Below the pieces are notes generated by a model, which ran no database searches, was not told the origin of the DNA, and worked only from the letters and a program-made list of their open reading frames with translations. The translations under genes and the position numbers were made by a program. Positions 50,501-59,067 of a stretch of 64,000 nt of DNA are shown here, one piece after another. Location: NCBI RefSeq assembly GCF_030418305.1, contig NZ_JAUHPX010000010.1:1-64000 (forward strand), given 5' to 3'. The DNA comes from Demequina lignilytica (GTDB taxonomy: Bacteria; Actinomycetota; Actinomycetes; Actinomycetales; Demequinaceae). Position 1 is the stretch's first letter; each line of letters begins with the position of its first letter.

Positions 50501-51667
50501 TCAGGCGCCCCAGCCGGCCTGGACTCCGCCGACGCGGTCGGCGGCGATCTGCGCCAGGTAGCCGGAGTCGGCGAAGGCCTTCATCGGGTCGGCGGGCAGG
50601 CCGCGCTCCTCACGCCAGGCAGCGAGGTCGGGGCGCACGTCGGTGTAGAACGCGTCCATGAGGATGCCGTTCGCCTTGAGCACGTCGCCCTCGACCTGCG
50701 CGGCGGTGAGGGCCTCGCGGTCGACGAGCAGCGCGCGCGCCGTCATCTCCTGGACGTTCAGCACCGAGCGGATCTGGCCCGGGATCTTGTCCTCGATGTT
50801 GTGGCACTGGTCGAGCATGAACGCCGTGTCGCCGTCCTTGCCGTAGCCGCCGCCGCGCAGCACCTCGACCAGGATGCGGAACAGCTGGAACGGGTCCGCG
50901 GCGCCGACGATCAGGTCGTCGTCCGCGTAGTTGCGCGAGTTGAAGTCGAAGGACCCGAGCTTCCCCAGGCGCAGCAGCTGCATCACGATGAACTCGATGT
51001 TGGTGCTCGGAGCGTGGTGACCGGTGTCGAGGCACACGGTCGCGCGGTCGCCGAGCGCGGCCACCTGAGCGTAGGAGGTGCCCCAGTCCGGCACGTCCAT
51101 GTGATAGAACGCCGGCTCGAAGATCTTGTACTCGAGCACCAGGCGCTGGTGCTCGCCGATCCGGTCGTAGATCTCCTGCAGAGCCTCGGCCATGCGGTCC
51201 TGGCGGCCGCGCATGTCGTCCTGACCCGCGTAGTTCGTGCCGTCCGCGAGCCAGATCTTGAGGTCGCGCGACCCGGTGGCGTCCATGATGTCGATGCACT
51301 CGAGGTGGTGGTCGATCGCCTTGCGGCGGATGCGGTCGTCCCGGTGCGCCAGGGAGCCCAGCTTGTAGTCCTCGTCCTGGAACGTGTTCGAGTTGATGGT
51401 GCCGAGCGCCACGCCCTCGTCCTCCGCGTGCCTGCGCAGCACCGCGTAGTCGTCGACCTTGTCCCACGGGATGTGGAGCGCGACGCTCGGGGACAGGCCC
51501 GTGAACTTGTGGACCTGGGCGGCGTCCGAGATCTTCTCGAACGGGTCGCGCGGGGTGCCCGGGGTGCCGAACACCCGGAAGCGGGTGCCCGAGTTGCCGA
51601 AGGCCCACGAGGGCAGCTCGATGGCCTGCTCCTCGAGTCGGCTGGCGACGTGGCTGCTGAAGGCCAT
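50501..51667 (-). CDS. rhaA: L-rhamnose isomerase
   Basis: A 388-residue metal-dependent TIM-barrel isomerase of the actinobacterial/Bacillus RhaI type, converting L-rhamnose to L-rhamnulose. The active-site region includes EYKIFEPAFYHMDVPDWGTSY (Glu and His metal ligands, about 220), CLDTGHHAPSTNIE (about 255) and FDFNSRNYADDDLIVGAADPF (about 290). It is the first gene of the rhamnose operon, behind a TTGACC-N17-TAGAGT promoter with a 14-bp operator. AAGGAGA lies seven bases before the ATG. Confidence 0.9.
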   Translation of the reverse strand: MAFSSHVASRLEEQAIELPSWAFGNSGTRFRVFGTPGTPRDPFEKISDAAQVHKFTGLSPSVALHIPWDKVDDYAVLRRHAEDEGVALGTINSNTFQDEDYKLGSLAHRDDRIRRKAIDHHLECIDIMDATGSRDLKIWLADGTNYAGQDDMRGRQDRMAEALQEIYDRIGEHQRLVLEYKIFEPAFYHMDVPDWGTSYAQVAALGDRATVCLDTGHHAPSTNIEFIVMQLLRLGKLGSFDFNSRNYADDDLIVGAADPFQLFRILVEVLRGGGYGKDGDTAFMLDQCHNIEDKIPGQIRSVLNVQEMTARALLVDREALTAAQVEGDVLKANGILMDAFYTDVRPDLAAWREERGLPADPMKAFADSGYLAQIAADRVGGVQAGWGA

Positions 51668-51757
51668 CGTGTCTCTCCTTCGAGTCCGGCCCGGGGCGGG
51701 CCGCGCCGTCGGCGGCGCCCTTGCCCGGGTCAGTGCGGTCACGGCGCATCCGCCGTG

Positions 51758-51771
51758 TTGAAACGATTCAA
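51758..51771. promoter_or_regulatory. rhamnose-regulon operator in rhaA promoter
   Basis: TTGAAACGATTCAA, one base downstream of the rhaA -10 box, is identical to the copy at 22676. Binding would block transcription start. Confidence 0.85.
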
Positions 51772-51800
51772 ACTCTAGGCGCGTGCGGGGCTGCGGTCAA
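51772..51800 (-). promoter_or_regulatory. rhaA promoter TTGACC-N17-TAGAGT
   Basis: Minus strand: -35 TTGACC (51800-51795), 17-base spacer, -10 TAGAGT (51777-51772). It is the clearest sigma-70-type promoter in the window. Confidence 0.8.
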
Positions 51801-51894
51801 GTCGGGCGCGTGTGGGGCTGCTCCGGCGGGCCGGTGGCGGCCAGCGTGGAAGGTTTCAGTATCCTGGCGGCACCCGGGTCGAGGAGGTGGGACG

Positions 51895-52905
51895 GTGGCG
51901 GTGAGCGTGCGCGAGGTCGCGGCGATGGCGGGCGTGTCCGTCGGTACCGTCTCGAATGTCCTGAACCGACCCGATCACGTCAAGCCCGACACCGTCGAGC
52001 GCGTGCACCGCGCGATCGACGAGCTCGGGTACGTGCCGAACGCGGCCGCGCGCCAGCTTCGCGCCGGGCGCAGCCGCGCGCTCGCGCTTGTGGTGCTCGA
52101 CGTGGCCAACCCGTTCTTCACCGACGTCGCGCGAGGCGCGGAGGCGCGGGCGGCCGAGGACGGCTACACCGTGCTCCTGGCCAACTCCGACGAGTCCCCT
52201 GAGCGCGAGGCCAGCCATCTCGAGGTCTTCGAGGAGCAGCGGGTCGGCGGGCTCCTGATCTCGCCGGTCGAGGACGACCTGTCCCGGCTCGAGCTCGCGC
52301 GCGACCGCGGCATCCCGGTGGTGCTCGTGGACCGCGAGGCCGGAACGTCCGGCTTCCCGTCGGTCTCGGTCGACGACGTGGCGGGCGGCGCGCTCGCGGC
52401 GCGTCACCTGCTCGACCTGGGCCGCCGCCGGCTCGCGTTCGTCGGCGGGCCCCTGCGGATCCGGCAGGTAGCGGACCGCCATCGGGGCGCCTCCGAGGCC
52501 GTCGCCGCCGTCGAGGGTGCGAGTCTTCACCTGGTCGGCACCGACGAGATGTCGCTCGACGAGGGTCGGCGTGCGGGCGAGGTGCTGCGCGCGCTCGTGC
52601 GCGAGACCGGCATCGACGGGATCGTCGCGGCCAACGACCTGCTGGCGATCGGCGTCGAGCGTGCGCTGCTGTTCGGCCCCGACCCGGTGCAGGTGCCCGA
52701 CGAGGTGGCGCTGGTCGGCTACGACGACATCTCCTTCGCCGCCTCCGCGGTGGTCCCGATCACCTCGGTGCGGCAGCCGCGCGAGCTGATCGGCTCGACC
52801 GCGGTCGAGCTCATCCTCGAGCAGGGGGAGCGTCCGGACCGCGCGACCGCGCGGCACGTGGTGTTCGAGCCGAGCCTCGTGATCCGGGCGTCGACGCAGC
52901 CCTGA
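51895..52905 (+). CDS. LacI-family regulator of the rhamnose regulon
   Basis: A 336-residue LacI regulator with the HTH at residues 3-55 (VREVAAMAGVSVGTVSNVLNRP) and sensor domain with VGYDDISFAASAVVPITSVRQP near the end. It lies between the divergent rhaA operon and the transporter operon, each with a TTGAATCG-type operator, so it is the probable rhamnose (or rhamnose-containing ligand) repressor. The GTG at 51895 is seven bases after GAGGAGG. Regulation of the rhaD-like gene at 22 kb is inferred from the identical operator. Confidence 0.85.
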   Translation: MAVSVREVAAMAGVSVGTVSNVLNRPDHVKPDTVERVHRAIDELGYVPNAAARQLRAGRSRALALVVLDVANPFFTDVARGAEARAAEDGYTVLLANSDESPEREASHLEVFEEQRVGGLLISPVEDDLSRLELARDRGIPVVLVDREAGTSGFPSVSVDDVAGGALAARHLLDLGRRRLAFVGGPLRIRQVADRHRGASEAVAAVEGASLHLVGTDEMSLDEGRRAGEVLRALVRETGIDGIVAANDLLAIGVERALLFGPDPVQVPDEVALVGYDDISFAASAVVPITSVRQPRELIGSTAVELILEQGERPDRATARHVVFEPSLVIRASTQP

Positions 52906-52926
52906 GGGTGCCGCATCCATGGTTGC

Positions 52927-52956
52927 TTGACATGTGTATCGTCGGGGAGTTATTGA
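52927..52956 (+). promoter_or_regulatory. transporter promoter TTGACA-N18-TATTGA
   Basis: A consensus -35 (TTGACA, 52927-52932) and a weaker -10 (TATTGA, 52951-52956), the latter overlapping the first operator. Confidence 0.65.
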
Positions 52957-52966
52957 ATCGTTACAC
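52953..52966. promoter_or_regulatory. degenerate rhamnose operator O1
   Basis: TTGAATCGTTACAC matches 12 of 14 positions of the rhaA operator read in the opposite direction; it overlaps the transporter -10 box. Confidence 0.55.
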
Positions 52967-52996
52967 GACCACTGGCGGGACCTAGGTCCTCTGTGC

Positions 52997-53010
52997 TTGA
53001 ATCGGTTCAA
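52997..53010. promoter_or_regulatory. rhamnose operator O2
   Basis: TTGAATCGGTTCAA, a LacI-type palindrome 44 bases after O1, in the leader of the binding-protein gene. Two tandem operators could allow cooperative or roadblock repression. Confidence 0.75.
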
Positions 53011-53050
53011 CGGCGGAGCAAGGAGGCTTCGCCGCGGATGGAGGACAAGG

Positions 53051-54388
53051 ATGCCTTTCTCTCACCGCCGAGCCGCCTACGGGCTGCCGGCACTGATCGC
53101 GGTCTCGGCCCTCAGCCTGGCCGCCTGCTCATCGGGCTCGTCGAGCCCCGACTCGTCCAGCTCGGGCGAGACCACCGACGCCATGGAGCCGGTGGAGCTC
53201 TCCTTCCTGGTCGACAACACCGAGACCAGCGTGGGCGTGGTCAACGCGCTCACCGCGGCCTACACGGCTGAGCACCCGAACGTGACGTTCGCGGTGGAGG
53301 AGCGTCCCGGCGGCGGTGACGGCGACAACATCGTCAAGACCCGTCTCCAGACCGGCGAGATGTCGGACCTGTTCTTCTACAACTCGGGCTCGCTGTTCCA
53401 GGCGCTCGCGCCGACCAGGACGCTGCTGCCGATCGACGACCTGCCGAACGCGGGCGCGATCCAGGACACGTTCAAGGCGGGCGTGACCGCGGACGGCTCG
53501 CTCTACGGCGTGCCCGCGGGTACCGCCATGGGCGGCGGCGTCATGTACAACATCCCGATGTACGAGGAGCTCGGTCTCGAGGTTCCCACCAGCTGGGACG
53601 AGTTCATGGACAACAACCAGGCGATCCTCGACGCCGGCAAGGTCCCGGTCATCCAGACCTTCGCCGACACGTGGACGTCGCAGCTGTTCGTGCTGGGCGA
53701 CTTCGCCAACGTGCTCAAGGCCGATCCGGAGTGGGCGGACAAGTACACGGCGAACGAGGCCAAGTACGCGGACGGCTCGCCCGCCATTGACGGCTTCGTG
53801 CACCAGCAGGAGGTCTACGAGGCCGGCTACCTCAACGAGGACTTCGCCTCGGCCACCTTCGCGGACGGCGTCCGCATGGTGGCGCAGGGTGAGGGCGCTC
53901 ACTACCCGATGCTGACCTTCGCGCTCGCCGAGGTCATCGCGAACTCGCCGGACAACGTCGACGACGTGGGCTTCTTCGCTCTCCCGGGCGCGTCGACCGA
54001 CAGCCCGCTGACCACCTGGCTCGGCGCCGGCATCTACGCGCCGAACACGACCGAGCACGCCGACGTGGTGAAGGACTTCATGAACTTCGTCGCCACGCCC
54101 GAGGCATGCGACATCCAGACCGAGGCCGTGGGCGCCCAGGGTCCGTACTTCGTGGACGGCTGCACGCTGCCCGACGACGTCCCGCAGATGGTCGCCGACA
54201 TGCTCCCGTACTTCGACGCGAACAACACGGGCCCGGCCCTCGAGTTCGTCTCGCCCATCAAGGGCCCTGCCCTCGAGCAGATCACCGTCGAGGTCGGCTC
54301 CGGCATCCGCACCGCCGAGGACGGCGCCGCGCTCTACGACCAGGACGTGGAGAAGCAGGCCCAGCAGCTGGGCCTCGAGGGCTGGTAA
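53051..54388 (+). CDS. sugar ABC transporter substrate-binding lipoprotein
   Basis: A 445-residue family 1 solute-binding protein. The signal peptide ends in the lipobox LAAC (Cys 26), followed by a Ser/Asp-rich linker. EMSDLFFYNSGSLFQAL and GVPAGTAMGGGVMYN (about 150) are typical of CUT1 systems. It is the first gene of an operon with two permeases and a GH78 rhamnosidase, under rhamnose-type operators, so it probably binds rhamnose-containing oligosaccharides or glycosides. GGAGG lies seven bases before the ATG. Confidence 0.88.
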   Translation: MPFSHRRAAYGLPALIAVSALSLAACSSGSSSPDSSSSGETTDAMEPVELSFLVDNTETSVGVVNALTAAYTAEHPNVTFAVEERPGGGDGDNIVKTRLQTGEMSDLFFYNSGSLFQALAPTRTLLPIDDLPNAGAIQDTFKAGVTADGSLYGVPAGTAMGGGVMYNIPMYEELGLEVPTSWDEFMDNNQAILDAGKVPVIQTFADTWTSQLFVLGDFANVLKADPEWADKYTANEAKYADGSPAIDGFVHQQEVYEAGYLNEDFASATFADGVRMVAQGEGAHYPMLTFALAEVIANSPDNVDDVGFFALPGASTDSPLTTWLGAGIYAPNTTEHADVVKDFMNFVATPEACDIQTEAVGAQGPYFVDGCTLPDDVPQMVADMLPYFDANNTGPALEFVSPIKGPALEQITVEVGSGIRTAEDGAALYDQDVEKQAQQLGLEGW

Positions 54389-54412
54389 GCCCTCCGCACC
54401 TCACCCATCACG

Positions 54413-54446
54413 TCTCCGGGTCCCGGCCACGGCCGGGACCCGGAGA
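54413..54446 (+). terminator. attenuating hairpin between binding protein and permease genes
   Basis: A 16-bp perfect stem (TCTCCGGGTCCCGGCC). In such operons a hairpin after the binding-protein gene lets more binding protein than permease be made. Confidence 0.65.
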
Positions 54447-54463
54447 CCCGGCGGAGCACTCTC

Positions 54464-55396
54464 ATGACCGACACCCTCCCTCGCACCCAGGCCACGCCTC
54501 CGGAACCGGAGAGCCCGACCGCGCGGACGCGGCGCGACAAGAAGCGCAGCCCGTACCCGATGTGGTTCTACCTACCGGCGGCGATCATCTACGGCGTGCT
54601 CTTCGTGGCCCCCACGTTCGCATCGTTCTACTTCGCGCTGACGCGCTGGACCATCTTCGACTCGGAGTTCATCGGGCTCGACAACTTCGTCACCTTCTTC
54701 TCCGAGCCGTACCTCTTCCAGAGCCTGATCCACACGCTCCTGTACGCCGTGATCACCTCGGGCCTCAAGGTGGTCCTAGGCCTGCTCTTCGCGGTGTTCC
54801 TGTCGAGCCAGATCATCGCGCGCGGCTACCTCCGCTCGGTGGTGTTCTTCCCGGTCCTGGTATCCGCGGTCGGCGTCGGCGTGACCTTCAGGGTGCTGAT
54901 GGACCCGTTCGACGGCCTCATCAACAACGTCCTTGCGGGGGTGGGCATCGACGGCCCGGGGTGGCTGACCGATCCTGACCTCGCGCTCTTCTCGGTGGCC
55001 TTCGTCGACGTGTGGGCCGGCGTGGGCATCGCCACGCTCATCTACATCGCGGGCATCGTCGCGATCCCGCAGGAGTACTTCGAGGCGGCCAAGGTCGACG
55101 GCGCGAGCGCCGTCAAGTCCTTCCGGCACGTGACGCTGCCGCTGATGCGGCCGGCCACCACCACCGTCATCATCCTGTCGCTGATCGGCGGTCTGCGCTC
55201 CTTCGCGTTGATCTGGACCATGACCGGCGGCGGCCCCGGATTCAGCTCCGACGTGCTCGCGTCCATGGTCTACAAGCAGTACCAGGCGGGCTTCTACGGA
55301 CTCTCGACCGCGGGCAACGTGGTCCTCTTCGTCCTGGTCGCGGCGATCGTCATCCCGCTGTTCTGGTTCCTCAACCGCAAGGAGGTCGACCGATGA
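54464..55396 (+). CDS. sugar ABC transporter permease, MalF type
   Basis: A 310-residue CUT1 permease with six hydrophobic segments after a cytosolic N-terminus of about 30 residues. The EAA loop that docks the ATPase is EYFEAAKVDGASAVKSFRHV (about residue 205). It forms a pair with the next permease (ATGA overlap). No ATPase gene is in the operon, which implies a shared MsiK-type ATPase encoded elsewhere, as is usual in actinobacteria. Confidence 0.9.
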   Translation: MTDTLPRTQATPPEPESPTARTRRDKKRSPYPMWFYLPAAIIYGVLFVAPTFASFYFALTRWTIFDSEFIGLDNFVTFFSEPYLFQSLIHTLLYAVITSGLKVVLGLLFAVFLSSQIIARGYLRSVVFFPVLVSAVGVGVTFRVLMDPFDGLINNVLAGVGIDGPGWLTDPDLALFSVAFVDVWAGVGIATLIYIAGIVAIPQEYFEAAKVDGASAVKSFRHVTLPLMRPATTTVIILSLIGGLRSFALIWTMTGGGPGFSSDVLASMVYKQYQAGFYGLSTAGNVVLFVLVAAIVIPLFWFLNRKEVDR

Positions 55397-56247
55397 CCAC
55401 CGCCGCCGGTACCCCCAAGCTCAACCGCACCTACAAGTGGGTGGGCGGGCTCCTCGGCATCGTCGTGACCACCGTCGTGTTCATCGTGCCGTTCGCCTTC
55501 ATCTTCCTCACCGCCTCGAAGAGCGGTCAGGAGGCCTCGCTGCTCCAGTTCTCGTGGCCCACAGAGTGGCACTTCGTCGAGAACCTGGTCGAGGTCATCC
55601 AGGCCCGCGACTACATCCTGGTCACGGCCTTCATCAACTCGACCATCCTCACGGTGGGCTCCGTCACCCTCATGGTCGTGGTCTCCGCGCTGGTCGGCTA
55701 CGTGCTCCAGCGTCGCAAGAGCCGCTGGAACCCGTTCATCAACTTCCTGGTGCTCGCCGGGCTGATCGTGCCGCCGGCTGTGGTCCCGACCATCTGGGTG
55801 ATGCAGTCGCTGGGGATCTACAAGACCCTCCACGGACTGATCCTGGTCGAGGTCGCCTTCGGCATGGCGTTCTGCGTGCTCATGTTCCGCGCCTTCGTCG
55901 CGACCATCCCCCGGGAGCTCGACGAGGCGGCGATCATGGACGGAGCAGGCCCGCTCAGGCTGTTCTTCCAGGTGATCTTCCCGCTGCTGCGCTCCGTGAT
56001 CGTCACCGTGATCGTGGTCCAGTCGGTGTTCGTGTTCAACGACTTCCAGAACCCCCTGTACTTCCTGCCGGGAGACAAGGGCGCGACCGTGCAGCTGACC
56101 GTCTACAACTTCCTCGGCCAGTTCAACGCGCAATGGAACTTCCTGTTCATGGACATCCTGCTCATCACCATCCCGATGCTCGTGATGTACATCATCTTCA
56201 ACCGACAGATCGTCGCCGGCATGACCTCCGGCGCAGTGAAGGGGTGA
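55393..56247 (+). CDS. sugar ABC transporter permease, MalG type
   Basis: A 284-residue CUT1 permease with six hydrophobic segments; the EAA loop is ELDEAAIMDGAGPLRLFFQV (about residue 180). Start and stop overlap the neighbouring genes, giving a tightly coupled unit. Together with the preceding permease it forms the channel of the rhamnoside importer. Confidence 0.9.
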   Translation: MTTAAGTPKLNRTYKWVGGLLGIVVTTVVFIVPFAFIFLTASKSGQEASLLQFSWPTEWHFVENLVEVIQARDYILVTAFINSTILTVGSVTLMVVVSALVGYVLQRRKSRWNPFINFLVLAGLIVPPAVVPTIWVMQSLGIYKTLHGLILVEVAFGMAFCVLMFRAFVATIPRELDEAAIMDGAGPLRLFFQVIFPLLRSVIVTVIVVQSVFVFNDFQNPLYFLPGDKGATVQLTVYNFLGQFNAQWNFLFMDILLITIPMLVMYIIFNRQIVAGMTSGAVKG

Positions 56248-56249
56248 CC

Positions 56250-59009
56250 GTGCCGACCGCCACCAGCGTCAGCGTCCTGCTCGAGAGCGGCACGTTCGGC
56301 GAGATCGTGATGACCCGCACCCCGCGCCTGTCGTGGGCGACCGCGACGGACGCGGCCGACTGGGAGCAGGACGGCGCCGAGGTCGAGTGGGACTCGACCG
56401 GCGGCGCGCTGATCCGCGAGCTCGCGGGGCCCTCCGCCGCCGCGGTCGCCTGGCCGTTCTCGCCCCTCGCGACCGGGCAGCGCGGCACCGTCCGCGTGCG
56501 CGTCCACGCGAAGGCCACGGGCTGGAGCCCGTGGAGCGAGCCCGTTCCTGTCCGATGCGGTGTCACCGACGGCTGGTCCGCCGCGTGGATCGCGCATCCG
56601 GGCGCCCGAGCCGAGCAGTGCCCGGTGCGCCTCCGCCAGGCGGTGAGCGTCCGTCCCAAGCTCCGGTCGGCGCTCCTCTACGCCACCGCGCACGGCGTCT
56701 ACCAGGCCTCGGTCGACGGGATCCCCGTCGACGACGAGCGCATGAAGCCCGGCTGGACCCACTACGGCGACCGCGACACCTACGCGTGCACGGATGTCAC
56801 GGCGCTCCTCACGGAGGGCACCCACGCGGTCGCGGTCGACCTCGCGGCGGGCTGGTACGCGGAGAAGTTCGGCTTCAACGGGCTCGAGCGGTACATCTAC
56901 GGCTCGCAGCCCGCGTTCTCCGCGGTGCTGCGGCTCGAGTACAAGGACGGCACCGTCGAGGAGGTCGTCACCGACGGCACCTGGGACGTCACCGACGAGG
57001 GCCCGATCCTGTCCTCCGGCATCTACGCGGGCGAGCAGGTCGACGCCCGGCGGCGGGAGCCCGGCGGCTGGGTGCCGGCGGCGGCATCGCCCGTCACGCA
57101 CGTGCCCGTGCCGCGCACCAGCCCGCCGGTCCGCGTCACGGAGGAGCTGTCGCCCGTCGAGGTGATCCGCACCCCGGGAGGCGCCACCGTGCTCGACTTC
57201 GGTCAGAACCTGGTGGGCCGGCTGCGGATCTCGGTCGACGGGCCGGCGGGCACCACCGTCACGCTGCGCCACGCGGAGGTGCTGGAGCACGGTGAGCTCG
57301 CGCTCCGACCGCTGCGTCGCGCGACGGCGATCGACCGCTACACGCTCGCGGGCGGCGGTCCGGAGACGTGGGAGCCCCAGTTCACGTTCCACGGCTTCCG
57401 CTACGCGCAGGTCGACGGCTGGCCGGGCGAGCTCGACCCCGCGGACGTCACGGCGCTGGTGATCCACTCGGACATGCGCCGGACGGGCGCCTTCGAGTCC
57501 TCGCACGGGCTGCTCGACCGCCTTCACGAGAACGTGGTGTGGTCGATGCGCGGCAACTTCCTGTCGATCCCGACGGACTGCCCGCAGCGCGACGAGCGGC
57601 TCGGCTGGACCGGCGACATCCAGGTGTTCGCCCCCACCGCATCGTTCCTCCACGACTCCGACGCCTTCCTGTCGTCGTGGCTCGAGGACCTCGCGCTCGA
57701 TCAGACCTCGGACGGCTCCGTGCCGTTCGTCGTGCCCGACGTGCTCGAGTCCGCGGCGATCGGCACGGCCGCGTGGGGCGATGCGTCGACGCTCGTGCCA
57801 TGGACCCTCTACCAGCGCTTCGGCGACCTCGACACGCTCGCGCGGCAGTTCCCGTCGATGCGGCGCTGGGTCGACTGGATGGCGTCGCGCACGGGGGAGA
57901 ACCTGCTGTGGGAGGACGACTTCCAGTTCGCCGACTGGCTCGATCCGACGGCTCCTCCGGACCGCCCCGCGGATGCGAAGGCGGACAAGGACCTGGTCGC
58001 GACGGCCCACCTGTTCCGGTCCGCCGATGTGGTCGCCCAGGCGGCGGGCGTGCTCGGGGACGATGCGGCGGCGCAGCACTACGGCGACCTCGCCGCCCGT
58101 GTCCGGGAGGCGTGGCTCCGTCAGTACGTGACCGCGTCCGGCCGGCTCATGTCCGACGCGCAGACCGCGTACGCCGTCGCGATCGGCTTCGGGATCGTGG
58201 ACGACGAGCGTCGCGACGCGATGGGGGCGAGGCTCGCGGAACTGGTCGAGCGGGCGGGCTACCGCATCTCGACGGGCTTCGTCGGCACGCCGCTGATCGC
58301 GGACGCGCTCACCGACACCGGCCACGCGGACGTCGCGGGCCGGCTGCTGCTCAACGACGAGAACCCGTCGTGGCTCTACCCGGTCACCATGGGCGCGACC
58401 ACCATCTGGGAGCGCTGGGACTCGATGCTCGAGGACGGCAGCGTCAACCCGGGCGAGATGACCAGCTTCAACCACTACGCGCTCGGGGCGATCGCGGACT
58501 TCCTGCACCGCCGCGTCGCCGGGCTGGCGCCCGCGGCGCCCGGCTACCGGGAGGTCGAGGTCAGGCCGCTGGCGCTCGACGGGCTGGACCGCGCGAGGGC
58601 CACCTTCGAGTCGGCCTACGGCACCCACGAGGCCGGCTGGGAGCGGGTCGGCGAGGGGGTGCGGCTCCGCGTGGTGGTGCCGCCGAACACCCGTGCGACC
58701 GTGCACGTGCCCGGCGCCGACGCGCCGGTGACCGTGGGGTCCGGGACGCACGAATGGGTCGCCCCCGCGACCGTACGGACCGGAGGAACGGCGTCGTTCT
58801 CGGTCGACACGCCCCTGGTCGAGATCCGACGCTCCGACGTCGCCTACGGGGCGGTGCGCGAGGCGCTGATCGCGATGCTCGGTCGGGAGGGCGCGAGCGA
58901 CCTGCTGCGGACCCTCGAGTGGGGCCCGCGCGGGACCTTCCGGATGCAGGCGCTGCTGCTGCCGCCGGGCGTGGTCGACGCGGTCGATCGCGCGCTCGCC
59001 GCGGTCTGA
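56250..59009 (+). CDS. second GH78 alpha-L-rhamnosidase
   Basis: A 919-residue cytosolic GH78 enzyme, a paralogue of the 32-kb copy. GWYAEKFGFNGLE lies in the N-terminal region, LDFGQNLVGRLRIS begins the linker, TDCPQRDERLGWTGD (about 445) holds the acid Glu and NPGEMTSFNHYALGA (about 735) the base Glu. It is the last gene of the rhamnoside importer operon. GTG 56250 is chosen because AAGGGG lies five bases before it; GTG 56244, overlapping the permease stop as GTGA, is an alternative. A C-terminal extension of about 70 residues (RREALIAML-like) is present. Confidence 0.9.
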   Translation: MPTATSVSVLLESGTFGEIVMTRTPRLSWATATDAADWEQDGAEVEWDSTGGALIRELAGPSAAAVAWPFSPLATGQRGTVRVRVHAKATGWSPWSEPVPVRCGVTDGWSAAWIAHPGARAEQCPVRLRQAVSVRPKLRSALLYATAHGVYQASVDGIPVDDERMKPGWTHYGDRDTYACTDVTALLTEGTHAVAVDLAAGWYAEKFGFNGLERYIYGSQPAFSAVLRLEYKDGTVEEVVTDGTWDVTDEGPILSSGIYAGEQVDARRREPGGWVPAAASPVTHVPVPRTSPPVRVTEELSPVEVIRTPGGATVLDFGQNLVGRLRISVDGPAGTTVTLRHAEVLEHGELALRPLRRATAIDRYTLAGGGPETWEPQFTFHGFRYAQVDGWPGELDPADVTALVIHSDMRRTGAFESSHGLLDRLHENVVWSMRGNFLSIPTDCPQRDERLGWTGDIQVFAPTASFLHDSDAFLSSWLEDLALDQTSDGSVPFVVPDVLESAAIGTAAWGDASTLVPWTLYQRFGDLDTLARQFPSMRRWVDWMASRTGENLLWEDDFQFADWLDPTAPPDRPADAKADKDLVATAHLFRSADVVAQAAGVLGDDAAAQHYGDLAARVREAWLRQYVTASGRLMSDAQTAYAVAIGFGIVDDERRDAMGARLAELVERAGYRISTGFVGTPLIADALTDTGHADVAGRLLLNDENPSWLYPVTMGATTIWERWDSMLEDGSVNPGEMTSFNHYALGAIADFLHRRVAGLAPAAPGYREVEVRPLALDGLDRARATFESAYGTHEAGWERVGEGVRLRVVVPPNTRATVHVPGADAPVTVGSGTHEWVAPATVRTGGTASFSVDTPLVEIRRSDVAYGAVREALIAMLGREGASDLLRTLEWGPRGTFRMQALLLPPGVVDAVDRALAAV

Positions 59010-59016
59010 CGCGGAA

Positions 59017-59055
59017 CGCGAGGGGCCCGGCCGGAACCCGGCCGGGCCCCTCGCG
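59017..59055. terminator. terminator of rhamnoside operon
   Basis: A 16-bp perfect stem (CGCGAGGGGCCCGGCC) with a seven-base loop lies 8 bases after the GH78 stop. Confidence 0.8.
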
Positions 59056-59067
59056 CGTTCACCTGGC

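Noticed and set aside
55437..56249. Extension of the second GH78 frame far upstream of 56250
   Set aside because: The extension overlaps the whole MalG-type permease and is Arg/Pro/His-rich with no homology signals; the ribosome binding site supports GTG 56250.
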